Below, in pieces: positions 53,870 to 62,563 of a stretch of 64,000 nt of DNA. A model generated the notes under the pieces. It ran no database searches, was not told the DNA's origin, and saw only the letters and a list, made by a program, of their open reading frames with translations. The DNA is from Helcococcus kunzii ATCC 51366. GTDB taxonomy: Bacteria > Bacillota > Clostridia > Tissierellales > Peptoniphilaceae. The position numbers and the translations under genes were made by a program. The stretch covers positions 1,786,366 to 1,850,365 of the forward strand of contig NZ_JH601088.1 in NCBI RefSeq assembly GCF_000245755.1. Direction: 5' to 3'. Each line of letters opens with the position of its first letter. Within the stretch, counting starts at the first letter, position 1.

Positions 53870-54488
53870 TTACTCCCATTTCATTTTCAAATTCTTTTAA
53901 GGATTTTACTAGATTTTCTATATTGCCATTTTTGACATCTTCTTTATTAAACATGCTTGAACCAACTCCAACGTAGCTATATCCACCTTTAATAAAATCC
54001 TTCACATTATTTTTGCTAACTCCTCCAACAGCCATTAATTTTATTTCTTTTCCTAGTGGTCCTTTTAATGCTTTCGCATAGTCATATCCCACATTTTTAG
54101 CAGGAAAAATCTTTACGATATCAGCACCATAACTAAACATTAGATTAACTTCTGATGGTGTCAGAGCAGAAATCACTGTCACAACATTATTTTCTTTGCA
54201 TTTTTTTATGCTTGATTCATCTAACATAACTGGTGTAAGTATAAAACCAACACCCGCTTCGATGGCTTTATCCACGTGTTCTGCATTCATTATCGTTCCC
54301 ATTCCCACAGAAATTTCCTTAAATTCATCAGATATTTTTTTCGCTGTTTCAAAAGCATCTGGTGAATTTGTTGTAATCTCCATAGAACGAATATTTGAAC
54401 TCATCATAGCTTCAGCAACATTTCTGACTTGCTCATAATCATAACCCCTAAGAATAGCAGTAACTTTTTGAATATCTTCAACTTTCAT
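53856..54488 (-). CDS. dgoA: 2-keto-3-deoxy-6-phosphogalactonate aldolase (KDPG-aldolase family)
   Basis: A 210-residue class I aldolase with VGMGTIMNAEHV, FILTPVMLDES, VKIFPAKNVGYDYAKALKGPLG (Schiff-base lysine in VKIFPAK) and MAVGGVSKNNV. Near the dehydratase it most likely cleaves KDPGal to pyruvate and glyceraldehyde-3-phosphate. Its ATG overlaps the regulator gene's stop by one base. Confidence 0.9.
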   Translation of the reverse strand: MKVEDIQKVTAILRGYDYEQVRNVAEAMMSSNIRSMEITTNSPDAFETAKKISDEFKEISVGMGTIMNAEHVDKAIEAGVGFILTPVMLDESSIKKCKENNVVTVISALTPSEVNLMFSYGADIVKIFPAKNVGYDYAKALKGPLGKEIKLMAVGGVSKNNVKDFIKGGYSYVGVGSSMFNKEDVKNGNIENLVKSLKEFENEMGVIDGK

Positions 54489-56464
54489 TATGTTAAATCC
54501 TCCATTTTCTTTAAGACTTTCTCCATATCTGAAGAACTATTGGCACTTATAAATTCTTGTTTGATTTCTTCATTTTGAAGTCCATTTACTAAATCGAAAA
54601 AAGCGTAAAAATGTTCATTATTTAATGATGAAAGACTAATCACATATTGTATTGGATCTAATCCTTCCACTCCGAATGGCACAGGATTTTTCAACTTAAT
54701 TAAGCTCATCGCCGTCTTTTTAACGCCTTCCTCACTACTTGCATGTGGAATGGCTACCCCCTTAGAAACAACGATATATGGACCATATTCCTCAATATTT
54801 TTTATCATAGCATCTGTATATCTTTCTTCTATAATGTCATTTTCGAGTAATATACGTGAGCTTTTAACAATTGAATCCTTCCAATCTTTCGCTTCGATTT
54901 CAAATCTCATAAATTCAGGTTTCAATATATCGCTCAGATCCAGTTTATTGTCTAGTTCTTTTGTTTTTTCTGTAATATCATATATTTCAGTTTTCTTCGA
55001 TCCAGACTTTATTTTCTTCAGTTTTATTTCATCAATTTCAGTAATTAAATCTTCAATAAAATCATCATCCAAAATATTTTTAATAAATAGATAGTCAAAT
55101 TCTTCAGCTATCTTCACATTTGATAAGACAATATCTATATTTTCCTTATCTAAAAATTTTCTATAATTTTGTGTATTTGAAATATATATATTTGCATAAG
55201 GCACCACATTTTTTATTTTTTCCTTAATAAAGTATGAAGTCCCTACACCAGCAGCACATATAATCAAAAGATTTATATTTCGAATCAGATTTTTTTGCTT
55301 TTCGATGGCAGCAATTAAATATATAAGGATAAAGCTTATCTCAGTATCGTTTAATTTCCTATTAGCTATTTTATTAATCTCCCCGATAGACTCTTTTACA
55401 ATCTTGTACAAATCAGGATTTTCTTCTATGATTTCGTCTATAAAATTATATTCTTCAAGTTTCTCGGCTTTTGCATTTAAGATAGAGGATAAATGTTTAG
55501 ATAGATTTTTCAGAAGCTCTTCATCAAAATTCAGATCAATAGATATCTTGCTTGAGATATCTTCAATAAATTTCCTTGTGATTATCTGAATTTTTGGCAA
55601 ATCATTATTTTTATATTCTTTATTTTCAAAATTTAGACTATCTAATAATCTTCGCAATATATGTCTGTCAATATCATTTATATTAATCTCAAACTTATTA
55701 TCTAGATTTTGAACTAAATAATAGATAAAATCTCCTTTTGAGGAATTAGATAAATTTTGATTTTCACTTTTTTCTAACAACAATAAATAAAGTGATAAGA
55801 AATACTTAAGAATGTTATAAGAATACTCGGTAAGTTTCTTACCGCTATCTTCTTCAGTTTTCTCTAAAACATCATCAATTAAAGAAATATATTCTTTATA
55901 TGATATTCTTTCGTCATCTAATTCTAAATATTCATTTTGATTAAAAAATCTAATGACATTGTCCAAATCAAATTTTAATAAATCAATGATCAAATCATAT
56001 TTAAACTTTGAATTTATCTCTTTTAGAATAATTCCCTTAGACGCCAAAGAGATCAGCTCATGATTATAAATACTAATAAAGCTCTTTACTTTGTTAATAT
56101 CCTTCATCACTGTAGATCTAGATACTTTCATAAATTCTAGTAAATCATTTATAGTAAACATATTTTTCTTAGTCATGGCATATAATATGATTACTACATC
56201 TCTTTCAGTAGAATCTAAAGTATATTCGTAATAATCAAGATTATTCAAATATTCTCTAATATTAATTTCTTTGAGATTTGTGTACACCACCCCATTTTCC
56301 ACAACAATCAAATTCGCACAAATATGTCTTAAAAACACATTTATTTCTTCAATATCATTTCTAATAGCTCTATTAGTCTTATTAAAAACTTTTGATAATT
56401 TGTCTATTGTCGTTTCCCTATTTTTATGGAGATAAATGCACATTTCTGTTTTTTTCTTATCCAT
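54488..56464 (-). CDS. PRD-containing transcriptional regulator with PTS domains (BglG/MtlR/LicR type)
   Basis: A 658-residue multidomain regulator. The N-terminal HTH pair (TTIDKLSKVFNKTNRAIRNDIEEIN; FTINDLLEFMKVSRSTVMKDINKVKSFI) is followed by two PRD domains, an EIIB-like domain (LLIICAAGVGTSYFIKEKI with a CAAGVG loop) and a C-terminal EIIA domain (VVSKGVAIPHASSEEGVKKTAM, active histidine). Such proteins are DNA-binding activators, not RNA antiterminators, and are tuned by PTS phosphorylation. First gene of its own operon. The ATG at 56464 is preferred over GTG 56473, since AAGGTGG lies 5 nt before it. Confidence 0.92.
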   Translation of the reverse strand: MDKKKTEMCIYLHKNRETTIDKLSKVFNKTNRAIRNDIEEINVFLRHICANLIVVENGVVYTNLKEINIREYLNNLDYYEYTLDSTERDVVIILYAMTKKNMFTINDLLEFMKVSRSTVMKDINKVKSFISIYNHELISLASKGIILKEINSKFKYDLIIDLLKFDLDNVIRFFNQNEYLELDDERISYKEYISLIDDVLEKTEEDSGKKLTEYSYNILKYFLSLYLLLLEKSENQNLSNSSKGDFIYYLVQNLDNKFEININDIDRHILRRLLDSLNFENKEYKNNDLPKIQIITRKFIEDISSKISIDLNFDEELLKNLSKHLSSILNAKAEKLEEYNFIDEIIEENPDLYKIVKESIGEINKIANRKLNDTEISFILIYLIAAIEKQKNLIRNINLLIICAAGVGTSYFIKEKIKNVVPYANIYISNTQNYRKFLDKENIDIVLSNVKIAEEFDYLFIKNILDDDFIEDLITEIDEIKLKKIKSGSKKTEIYDITEKTKELDNKLDLSDILKPEFMRFEIEAKDWKDSIVKSSRILLENDIIEERYTDAMIKNIEEYGPYIVVSKGVAIPHASSEEGVKKTAMSLIKLKNPVPFGVEGLDPIQYVISLSSLNNEHFYAFFDLVNGLQNEEIKQEFISANSSSDMEKVLKKMEDLT

Positions 56465-56603
56465 ACCTACCACCTTAATTTGATACTATCACTATAACTA
56501 TATACTGAAAAGATTTAATACGTTCTGTTAAACGGAAGTGTATTGTACTATTGATTTAAATAGTTTTATTTTAACTTTTTAAGGAATGTTTCTCAATTTA
56601 AAA

Positions 56604-56627
56604 CAAAAAAAAGAGGTTTCCCTCTTT
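56604..56627 (-). terminator. Terminator of the ABC exporter operon
   Basis: Minus strand: AAAGAGGGAAACCTCTTT followed by a T-run, 10 bp after the ATPase stop. Confidence 0.8.
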
Positions 56628-56635
56628 CATTTTCT

Positions 56636-57307
56636 TTATTCTTCTGTCAATTTACCATCTGTAATCTTAAACACTCTATCACAATATTCTAAAAGTCTAT
56701 TATCATGAGTAACCATGACTGTCGTCCTATCAGATTCTCTTGTTATATCTTTTAAGATTTCAACAACTTTGATAGCTCTTTCGGTATCTAAACTTGCAGT
56801 TGGTTCATCAGCTAAAATTAGCTTTGGTTCTGGATAAAGTGCCCTTGCAATGGCTGCTCTTTGCCTTTCACCACCTGATAAATCTCCTGGATATTGTTTC
56901 TTTCTTTTTAGAATGTCAAACTTTTCCATTAATTTTTCTGCTTTATCTTTATCAAATTTCTTCTTTTTGAATTTATCAACAAGTTCAAATTGCTCTTCAA
57001 TTGATAAATATGGCACTAAATTTGACGCCTGCAAAATAAATCCAATTTTATCAAACCTTAGATTATTTCTATCTTTTTCGCTCAATGATGTAATATCTTC
57101 TCCATTAAAAAGTATCTTTCCTTCACTCGGTTTCTGTAAACCACCCATAATGGTTAGAAGTGTGGATTTACCTGATCCAGAAGGCCCTATAATTGCTATC
57201 AACTCTCCAGAATTTATAGAAAAGGAAGATTCTTTTAATGCTTCAATAGTTTCATCCCCATCTTGAAATGTTTTCTTTACTTTTTCAAATTTCACTATTT
57301 CGCTCAT
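56636..57307 (-). CDS. ABC transporter ATP-binding protein (MacB/HrtA type)
   Basis: A 223-residue ATPase with [11 protein letters not shown] (Walker A), FILQASNLVPYLSIEEQFELV (Q-loop), LSGGERQRAAIARAL (signature), LILADEPTASLDTE (Walker B) and VTHDNRLLEYCDRV (switch histidine). It belongs to the LolD/MacB/HrtA branch that works by pushing substrate from the membrane outside. Its partner is the FtsX-type permease encoded 8 bp upstream. Confidence 0.93.
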   Translation of the reverse strand: MSEIVKFEKVKKTFQDGDETIEALKESSFSINSGELIAIIGPSGSGKSTLLTIMGGLQKPSEGKILFNGEDITSLSEKDRNNLRFDKIGFILQASNLVPYLSIEEQFELVDKFKKKKFDKDKAEKLMEKFDILKRKKQYPGDLSGGERQRAAIARALYPEPKLILADEPTASLDTERAIKVVEILKDITRESDRTTVMVTHDNRLLEYCDRVFKITDGKLTEE

Positions 57308-57315
57308 GTTTACTC

Positions 57316-58491
57316 CTATTCTAAAACTTCTAGTGGATCTACTTTGGTAACACCTCTAACAGAGAATATCGCACCAAGCATTGAAATGACTACTATTAAT
57401 ACTGCTATTATTAAATAGAATATATAATTTGATTTAAATGGAACTGTCTGTGGCAACAATAATTCTGAAATTAATGTTAATCCAAGTCCCATTAAAACTC
57501 CAATCAAACTCACTAAAAATGTCTGTGTAATCACTGAATTGGCGATGTATTTATTTGATATACCTTGCACTTTCATTATGCCAAATGTCTGTTTCTTTTG
57601 AATGGTAATGATATACATAAATACGCCCAACACAATTGTAGATATCAATATTAAAAATCCAATCATAAGTCCGAATGTAAGTACTTGTGCAATATATCCA
57701 GGTAATTCTTTTATAAAATCATCCATTGTGATGACATCATATTTTTCATTTGATTTTAGATCGTTTTGTCCGTGTATTAAAATCCCTGCGACTCTTTCAG
57801 GAACTGTATTTGTCGCTTTTGAAACAGTGTCTGCATCTTGCGCTTTAGAATTATTTGGTTTTTCTCCATTTTTTTCTTCTGCTTTGTTTTGATTAGCATC
57901 TTTCTCATTTTCTGTGAACATCATATTAGTTGAAGAAGCTTCATACAATTCTGTGTAAATCACCGAACCAACATTATATTTTGATTCTTCCGTAAAACCG
58001 ACTACTTCATATTCTTTATCATTTAAACTTAAAACTAATTTATCACCTATTTGTACATTATCTTCTTTTTTCAATGAGATAGAAGCAATGACTTGATTTT
58101 TATTCTTCGCTTCATTTCCTTCTATAATCTTTGGATATGCCTTTGAACCCTTATCCAGTCCAACAAGCACTAAATCAATAGTGTTTTTATCAGTCTCTGA
58201 CCCATTTTTATATGCTACCGCTCTAGATAAATTTATTGGAGAAATCTCATAATCCTTAAAATCCTCTATCGCTTCTTTCTCCATCATTGAAGAAGCTAAA
58301 TTTGAATTTGTACCAGCTTTTAGCACAATCTTATCTGCATTCCAATTTTCTACCGCCGTTGTGTTATCCTTAGCAAGTCCATATGCTAATCCTGTAAGGA
58401 AAAACACTAAATAACTTATTAAAATTACTATACCAATAATTAAAATAAATCTTCCTTTTTCTTTTTTCATTTCTTTAAGTGCTAAAAACAT
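57316..58491 (-). CDS. FtsX-like ABC permease, HrtB/MacB type
   Basis: A 391-residue permease with one N-terminal membrane segment (about 15-38), a large outer domain with an acidic, low-complexity loop (about 200-235) and three C-terminal segments with the FtsX signature (TIVLGVFMYIITIQKKQTFGIMKVQGISNKYI). The start MFLALKEMKKEKGRFILIIGIVILISYLVFFLTGLAYGL closely resembles HrtB/YvrN-type permeases. HrtAB pairs extrude heme; others move peptides or lipids. No heme sensor (HssRS) is nearby, so the substrate is uncertain. Confidence 0.88.
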   Translation of the reverse strand: MFLALKEMKKEKGRFILIIGIVILISYLVFFLTGLAYGLAKDNTTAVENWNADKIVLKAGTNSNLASSMMEKEAIEDFKDYEISPINLSRAVAYKNGSETDKNTIDLVLVGLDKGSKAYPKIIEGNEAKNKNQVIASISLKKEDNVQIGDKLVLSLNDKEYEVVGFTEESKYNVGSVIYTELYEASSTNMMFTENEKDANQNKAEEKNGEKPNNSKAQDADTVSKATNTVPERVAGILIHGQNDLKSNEKYDVITMDDFIKELPGYIAQVLTFGLMIGFLILISTIVLGVFMYIITIQKKQTFGIMKVQGISNKYIANSVITQTFLVSLIGVLMGLGLTLISELLLPQTVPFKSNYIFYLIIAVLIVVISMLGAIFSVRGVTKVDPLEVLE

Positions 58492-58565
58492 TATTCCTCC
58501 TAATAAAATTAGACTAATACATACTTACCCTTAATAAACCACACCACGCAAAAAATATTTTAATT

Positions 58566-59873
58566 TTATTGATGACTCTTTTCTTTATTAATCATCACAT
58601 CCAGTAACATTTCATAAACTGGCTTAATCTTAATCATTTCAATTACAAGATATGATATCATCGCACCTAAACTTATTGGTAAGAAGTAAACAAATGCTCC
58701 GGTCATTTCAAGTATTAAAAGCATGGCTGTGATTGGGCTTCTTACAATCGCTGAAAAATTTGCAGCCATTGCAATTAGAGAAAATACTATGATGTATTCT
58801 TGTCCAATTAGTCCAAGTGAAACCATTACACTTGCAAAAACATTCCCAATAAGGGCACCTAATACAAGCATTGGTAAAAATATCCCACCTGGCATACCTG
58901 AACAAAACGCCAATAGAAGTAGTACAAATTTAGCGATAAGTAAAAATATTTGTGTTTGAATGTCCGCATTTAATTCTATAGGCATAAAGATAAAATGTTC
59001 TCCAGATCCAAATAGATTTGGGAAATTGATGATTACAAGTGCTGTAAACACAAATGGAAACACTATTTTCAGATAGACTGGCAATTTAATCTGATTATAT
59101 AAGACTTTTAGGTGAAATATCCCTTTAATGAAAAATTGAGATAAAAGTCCAATAATTACGGATAATAAAATAATTAAATAATAGTTTCCTATAGGAATTT
59201 CCTTAAGGTGACCTACGTCTATTACTGGTTTTGTACCAAATATTAAACTTGAGACATAGTCGGATAAAAATGCTGCTGATGCAGCTATTAAAAATATGTA
59301 TCTATCAAATTTTTGATGCAATTCTTCTAACACAAATACCAATCCTGATAAAGGCGCATTAAATGCTGAAGATAATCCCGCTGCTGCTCCTGCTGTGATA
59401 AATAGCTTTTTATCCTCTTCCTTTCTATTGCCTATTTCTCCAAGAGAATGACCAACAGTTGCTCCCATTTGCACTGAAGGACCTTCTCTACCAACCGTCA
59501 ATCCAGAAACAAGTCCTATCAAACCACCGATAAATTTAAATGGTAAAACTTTTTTCCAATTAATAGACATTATTCCCTTCATTTGACCAGAAACCTGTGG
59601 AATACCTGAACCTCCAATTTTTGGTTCATTTTCTGTCAATTTTCCAACTATAAGTCCAAAGATAAAAATTACTAATAATACTAAAATAAGATTTACAATT
59701 GAAAATTTGGCACTTTCATAAAATAATATCATCTTTGATTGCAAGAAAATTACTAGTTTTCTATAAATAGATATCAATATACCAACCAAAACACCTATTA
59801 TTGACCCATACATCACTAAACTAGCCAATTTCATCGAATCAGCCCTATGCTTAATTTTATATAATTGTTTCAT
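58566..59873 (-). CDS. ClC-family chloride channel/antiporter
   Basis: A 435-residue membrane protein with the three ClC selectivity signatures: GSGIPQV, GREGPSVQMGA (gating glutamate) and GMPGGIFLPMLVLGA. The serine of GSGIP favours chloride over fluoride. A glutamate expected for the inner proton path may lie in EELHQKFDRY (the position matching E203), in keeping with an antiporter. No CBS domains. Likely role: acid resistance or charge balance. Single gene. Confidence 0.93.
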   Translation of the reverse strand: MKQLYKIKHRADSMKLASLVMYGSIIGVLVGILISIYRKLVIFLQSKMILFYESAKFSIVNLILVLLVIFIFGLIVGKLTENEPKIGGSGIPQVSGQMKGIMSINWKKVLPFKFIGGLIGLVSGLTVGREGPSVQMGATVGHSLGEIGNRKEEDKKLFITAGAAAGLSSAFNAPLSGLVFVLEELHQKFDRYIFLIAASAAFLSDYVSSLIFGTKPVIDVGHLKEIPIGNYYLIILLSVIIGLLSQFFIKGIFHLKVLYNQIKLPVYLKIVFPFVFTALVIINFPNLFGSGEHFIFMPIELNADIQTQIFLLIAKFVLLLLAFCSGMPGGIFLPMLVLGALIGNVFASVMVSLGLIGQEYIIVFSLIAMAANFSAIVRSPITAMLLILEMTGAFVYFLPISLGAMISYLVIEMIKIKPVYEMLLDVMINKEKSHQ

Positions 59874-59963
59874 TATAATTAACCTCCGAAAAAAATTATA
59901 CTACTCAGCTTTCAAATTTTAAAATTTAATTTTTTATTAAGTTTAATATAAAAATTATTGGTG

Positions 59964-59969
59964 TATAAT
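59964..59969 (+). promoter_or_regulatory. -10 box of the acetyltransferase gene
   Basis: TATAAT lies 30 bp before the GTG start, with no strong -35 at the right distance (GTTTAA is the closest). Confidence 0.45.
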
Positions 59970-59998
59970 ATATGTAGAAACAATTTTAGGAGAAAGTT

Positions 59999-60598
59999 GT
60001 GAATATAGAAATTAGAAAAGAAACATTAGAAGAACATAAAATAGTTGAAAATATTGTAAGAGAATCTTTTTGGAATCTTTATCAACCAGGTTGCAATGAG
60101 CATCTGATTTTACACAATTTTAGAGGAAAAAACCACTATATTGATGAACTTTCCAATATAATTTTAGTCGACGGTATAATCGTTGGGCAAATAATGTTTA
60201 GTAAAGCTGAATTAACAAATATCAAAAATGGCGAGAAACTAGATATCATCGTTTTTGGACCAGTATCCATTCTTCCTAAATATCAAAAACAAGGAATTGG
60301 TGAAAGACTTATAAGGGATGCTATCTCTAGAGCTCGTGATTTAGACTATAACTATATTTTAATCTTCGGAAATCCACAATATTATCATAAATTTGGATTT
60401 AAGACCGCTCAGCATTATGGCGTAATCATTGAAGGTCAGGACTTTCTAAAAGAATTAGATTATGTAATGCTGCTTGATTTGCAGCATGATGGTATGATTT
60501 CACAAGAAAGTGGACCATGGCTATATAAAAATCCCGAAGGCTATGATGTAGACGAAAATGAATTAAAAGAATTTGACAAAAATTTTGATAAAAAATAG
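59999..60598 (+). CDS. GNAT-family N-acetyltransferase (YhbS-like)
   Basis: A 199-residue protein starting with GTG behind AGGAGAAAG. The GNAT core includes DIIVFGPVSILPKYQKQGIGERLIRDAISRARDLDYNYILIFGNPQYYHKFGFKTA; KQGIG is the acetyl-CoA loop and GNPQYYHKFGF the typical end of YhbS-like members. Substrate unknown. It is transcribed divergently from the ClC gene and ends in a bidirectional terminator. Confidence 0.9.
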   Translation: MNIEIRKETLEEHKIVENIVRESFWNLYQPGCNEHLILHNFRGKNHYIDELSNIILVDGIIVGQIMFSKAELTNIKNGEKLDIIVFGPVSILPKYQKQGIGERLIRDAISRARDLDYNYILIFGNPQYYHKFGFKTAQHYGVIIEGQDFLKELDYVMLLDLQHDGMISQESGPWLYKNPEGYDVDENELKEFDKNFDKK

Positions 60599-60628
60599 TG
60601 CTGATGCCCTGCATCAACACTATTTTTT
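60591..60628. terminator. Bidirectional terminator
   Basis: AAAAATAGTG and CACTATTTTTT pair, with an inner TGATG/CATCA stem, between the converging acetyltransferase and flavin-reductase genes; it overlaps both gene ends. Confidence 0.88.
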
Positions 60629-61715
60629 ACTTATCCAACCTTAATGTCTGTACATAATCCCACAAGCTCTTATTTCTTAAAGCTTGTTCATCAATACCTA
60701 ATTCAGAAAGAATGGCAGTCTTTTCACCATTTAATATCTTTTGACCCCACCTTGGATCATGGATTAAACTTCTACCAACCACCACCATGTCTGCTTTTGA
60801 TAATACATTTTCCACATCTTCTGCCGTTTCCACACCTCCTGGACAAAGCACCGGAATCCTTCCATTTGCAGTATCTACTACATAATCAATTATCGGTTTA
60901 TCGGCATATTCTTTTTCTACAGAAACTCTATCATATTCATTAGTTGAAAGATGAAGATAATCCAATTCTTTCACAGATAATTTATCAACTAGATAAAATG
61001 TATCTTCCATTCTTAGACCTGGTTCCTCAAACTCTTCTGGGGAAAATCTATATCCCACAATAAATGGATTCTCAGCATTTTCCTTAACTGTAGCAATCAC
61101 CCCATCAACAAGCTCATCTATAAACTTAAATCTTTTTTCTCTCGAGCCGCCCCATTCATCCTCTCTTCTATTAGAATGAGCAGAATACATCTGTTGAATT
61201 AAATATGTATTTGCCCCATGAATCTCTACTCCATCAAATCCAGCTTTTATCGCCCTAACTGTCGCCAATTTAAAATCCTCAATTACTTGCAATATTTCTT
61301 CAGACTCTAAAGCCCTTGGAACTTCCGCACCTTCTCTTAATGATTTCACAGCACTCGCAGAAACAGGCTGTTTACCATTCAAAACTTTACTTGATGTCAT
61401 GCGACCCGCATGAAATATCTGTACTATCACCTTAGCACCTTTTGACTTTATCGCATTCGCTAATTTTCTCAACCCCGGAATAAATCTATCATCATAAATG
61501 CCTAATTCACCATGCCATCCCTTACCAATCTCCTGAACATTTGCCGCAGCAGTTATCACCGCCCCAATATCATGCGATCTATTTTCATAATATTCAATCT
61601 CATCTTTTGTAACTTCCCCATTATAGAAACTTAGTTGAGTTGTCATAGGTGCCATGACAATAGGATTTCTCAATTCAACACCATTTGGCAATCTCACTTT
61701 TTTCAAATTTAACAT
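60627..61715 (-). CDS. NADH-dependent flavin oxidoreductase (old yellow enzyme family)
   Basis: A 362-residue FMN barrel: NPIVMAPMTTQLSF, VIVQIFHAGRMT, DGVEIHGANTYLIQQMYSAHSNRREDEWGGS (HxxN proton-donor pair and FMN ligands) and VVGRSLIHDPRWGQKI at the phosphate site. It reduces alpha,beta-unsaturated carbonyl compounds. The fused iron-sulfur/NAD domains of 2,4-dienoyl-CoA reductases are absent, so it belongs to the short YqiG/NemA-like group. Substrate unknown. The long inverted repeat just upstream may control it. Confidence 0.9.
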   Translation of the reverse strand: MLNLKKVRLPNGVELRNPIVMAPMTTQLSFYNGEVTKDEIEYYENRSHDIGAVITAAANVQEIGKGWHGELGIYDDRFIPGLRKLANAIKSKGAKVIVQIFHAGRMTSSKVLNGKQPVSASAVKSLREGAEVPRALESEEILQVIEDFKLATVRAIKAGFDGVEIHGANTYLIQQMYSAHSNRREDEWGGSREKRFKFIDELVDGVIATVKENAENPFIVGYRFSPEEFEEPGLRMEDTFYLVDKLSVKELDYLHLSTNEYDRVSVEKEYADKPIIDYVVDTANGRIPVLCPGGVETAEDVENVLSKADMVVVGRSLIHDPRWGQKILNGEKTAILSELGIDEQALRNKSLWDYVQTLRLDK

Positions 61716-61733
61716 AAAACACTCCTTTTATTT

Positions 61734-61781
61734 GTTCATCAATATCTGTTGGGGTGTAAATTCCATCAGTTATTGATGAAC
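61734..61781. repeat. Inverted repeat before the old-yellow-enzyme gene (single array-like unit)
   Basis: GTTCATCAATATCTG and CAGTTATTGATGAAC match in 14 of 15 positions across an 18-nt spacer, about 20 bp before the start codon. It could be an operator or mRNA hairpin, but its word is that of the decayed array at 49981-50098, so it may be one unit of the array family. Confidence 0.6.
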
Positions 61782-61954
61782 CCTTTTATTTTATTTCTAA
61801 TAAGGATATACCCTATTTATGGGAAATGTATAAGGGATGGTGGTAATGTGTATGGATATTGTGGTTACATAGCAGAAATATATAGAAGTAGGTTTGGAAT
61901 TAGTTGATGTTAGCGAGGTTTGTATATTTTATCATGATTTAGATATTTTATAAT

Positions 61955-62265
61955 GGAATTTATGGTCTTAATATACCCCGCCTAGGTATTTTTTGGACCA
62001 TAACTATTATTTTTATGGTCCGTAGATACCCCTCCCCAGTATTTTTTAGACCATACAATTTGAGGATATTATAAAAATTATGGTCCCTAGATATCCCTCC
62101 CCAGTATATTTGAGACCATAGTTTTACAAATTTATATAATATTCTCGACTGAATCTTTTAAATCTATGGTCCATTCTATACCCCCCCTGGGGTATTCTGA
62201 GACCATAAATTTCGTAGACGTACTCCATAATATACCCCCTAGGGGTATTTTGGGACCATAGATTT
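61955..62265. repeat. Hairpin array 4b: TATGGTC / GACCATA words with inner CCCC/GGGG pairs, five units
   Basis: Forward TATGGTC words start near 61961, 62014, 62079, 62165 and (decayed, CTCCATAA) about 62222. Reverse GACCATA words start near 61995, 62049, 62114, 62201 and 62254. Forward steps are 53, 65, 86 and about 57 bp. Within units ATACCCC faces AGGTATT or GGGGTATT, giving a second stem; the last two units (ATACCCCCCCTGGGGTAT and ATACCCCCTAGGGGTAT) are near-perfect palindromes. The word is shared with 28431-28523. The rest of 61716-62486 holds no gene. Confidence 0.85.
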
Positions 62266-62486
62266 CTAGGATAAAGTTATAGATAAACTATAAAAAGGTA
62301 ATAATTTTATAAAAAAATGGAAATATCAACATTTATTTAATGTTTTTATCTTTTTAACTGTTAAATCAATACATTCATCATAATTCATTGGAATTCTCTT
62401 TTTGACAAATATTGATAACCCCATTAACATACCTCATCAACACCTGATAAAGCTTCCCATCTCCCAAAAAATCGTGATGAATCAAC

Positions 62487-62536
62487 AAAAAGAGACTGCT
62501 GAAAAACAACTCTAGAGTCATTTTTCAACAGTCTCC
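62487..62536 (-). terminator. Terminator of the wall-binding protein gene
   Basis: Minus strand: GAGACTGTTGAAAAA and TTTTTCAGCAGTCTC pair around a loop containing the palindrome CTCTAGAG, followed by TTTTTG. It starts about 28 bp after the stop codon. Confidence 0.85.
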
Positions 62537-62563
62537 TATTTTAGTTTTGAATTAGATATTTAA

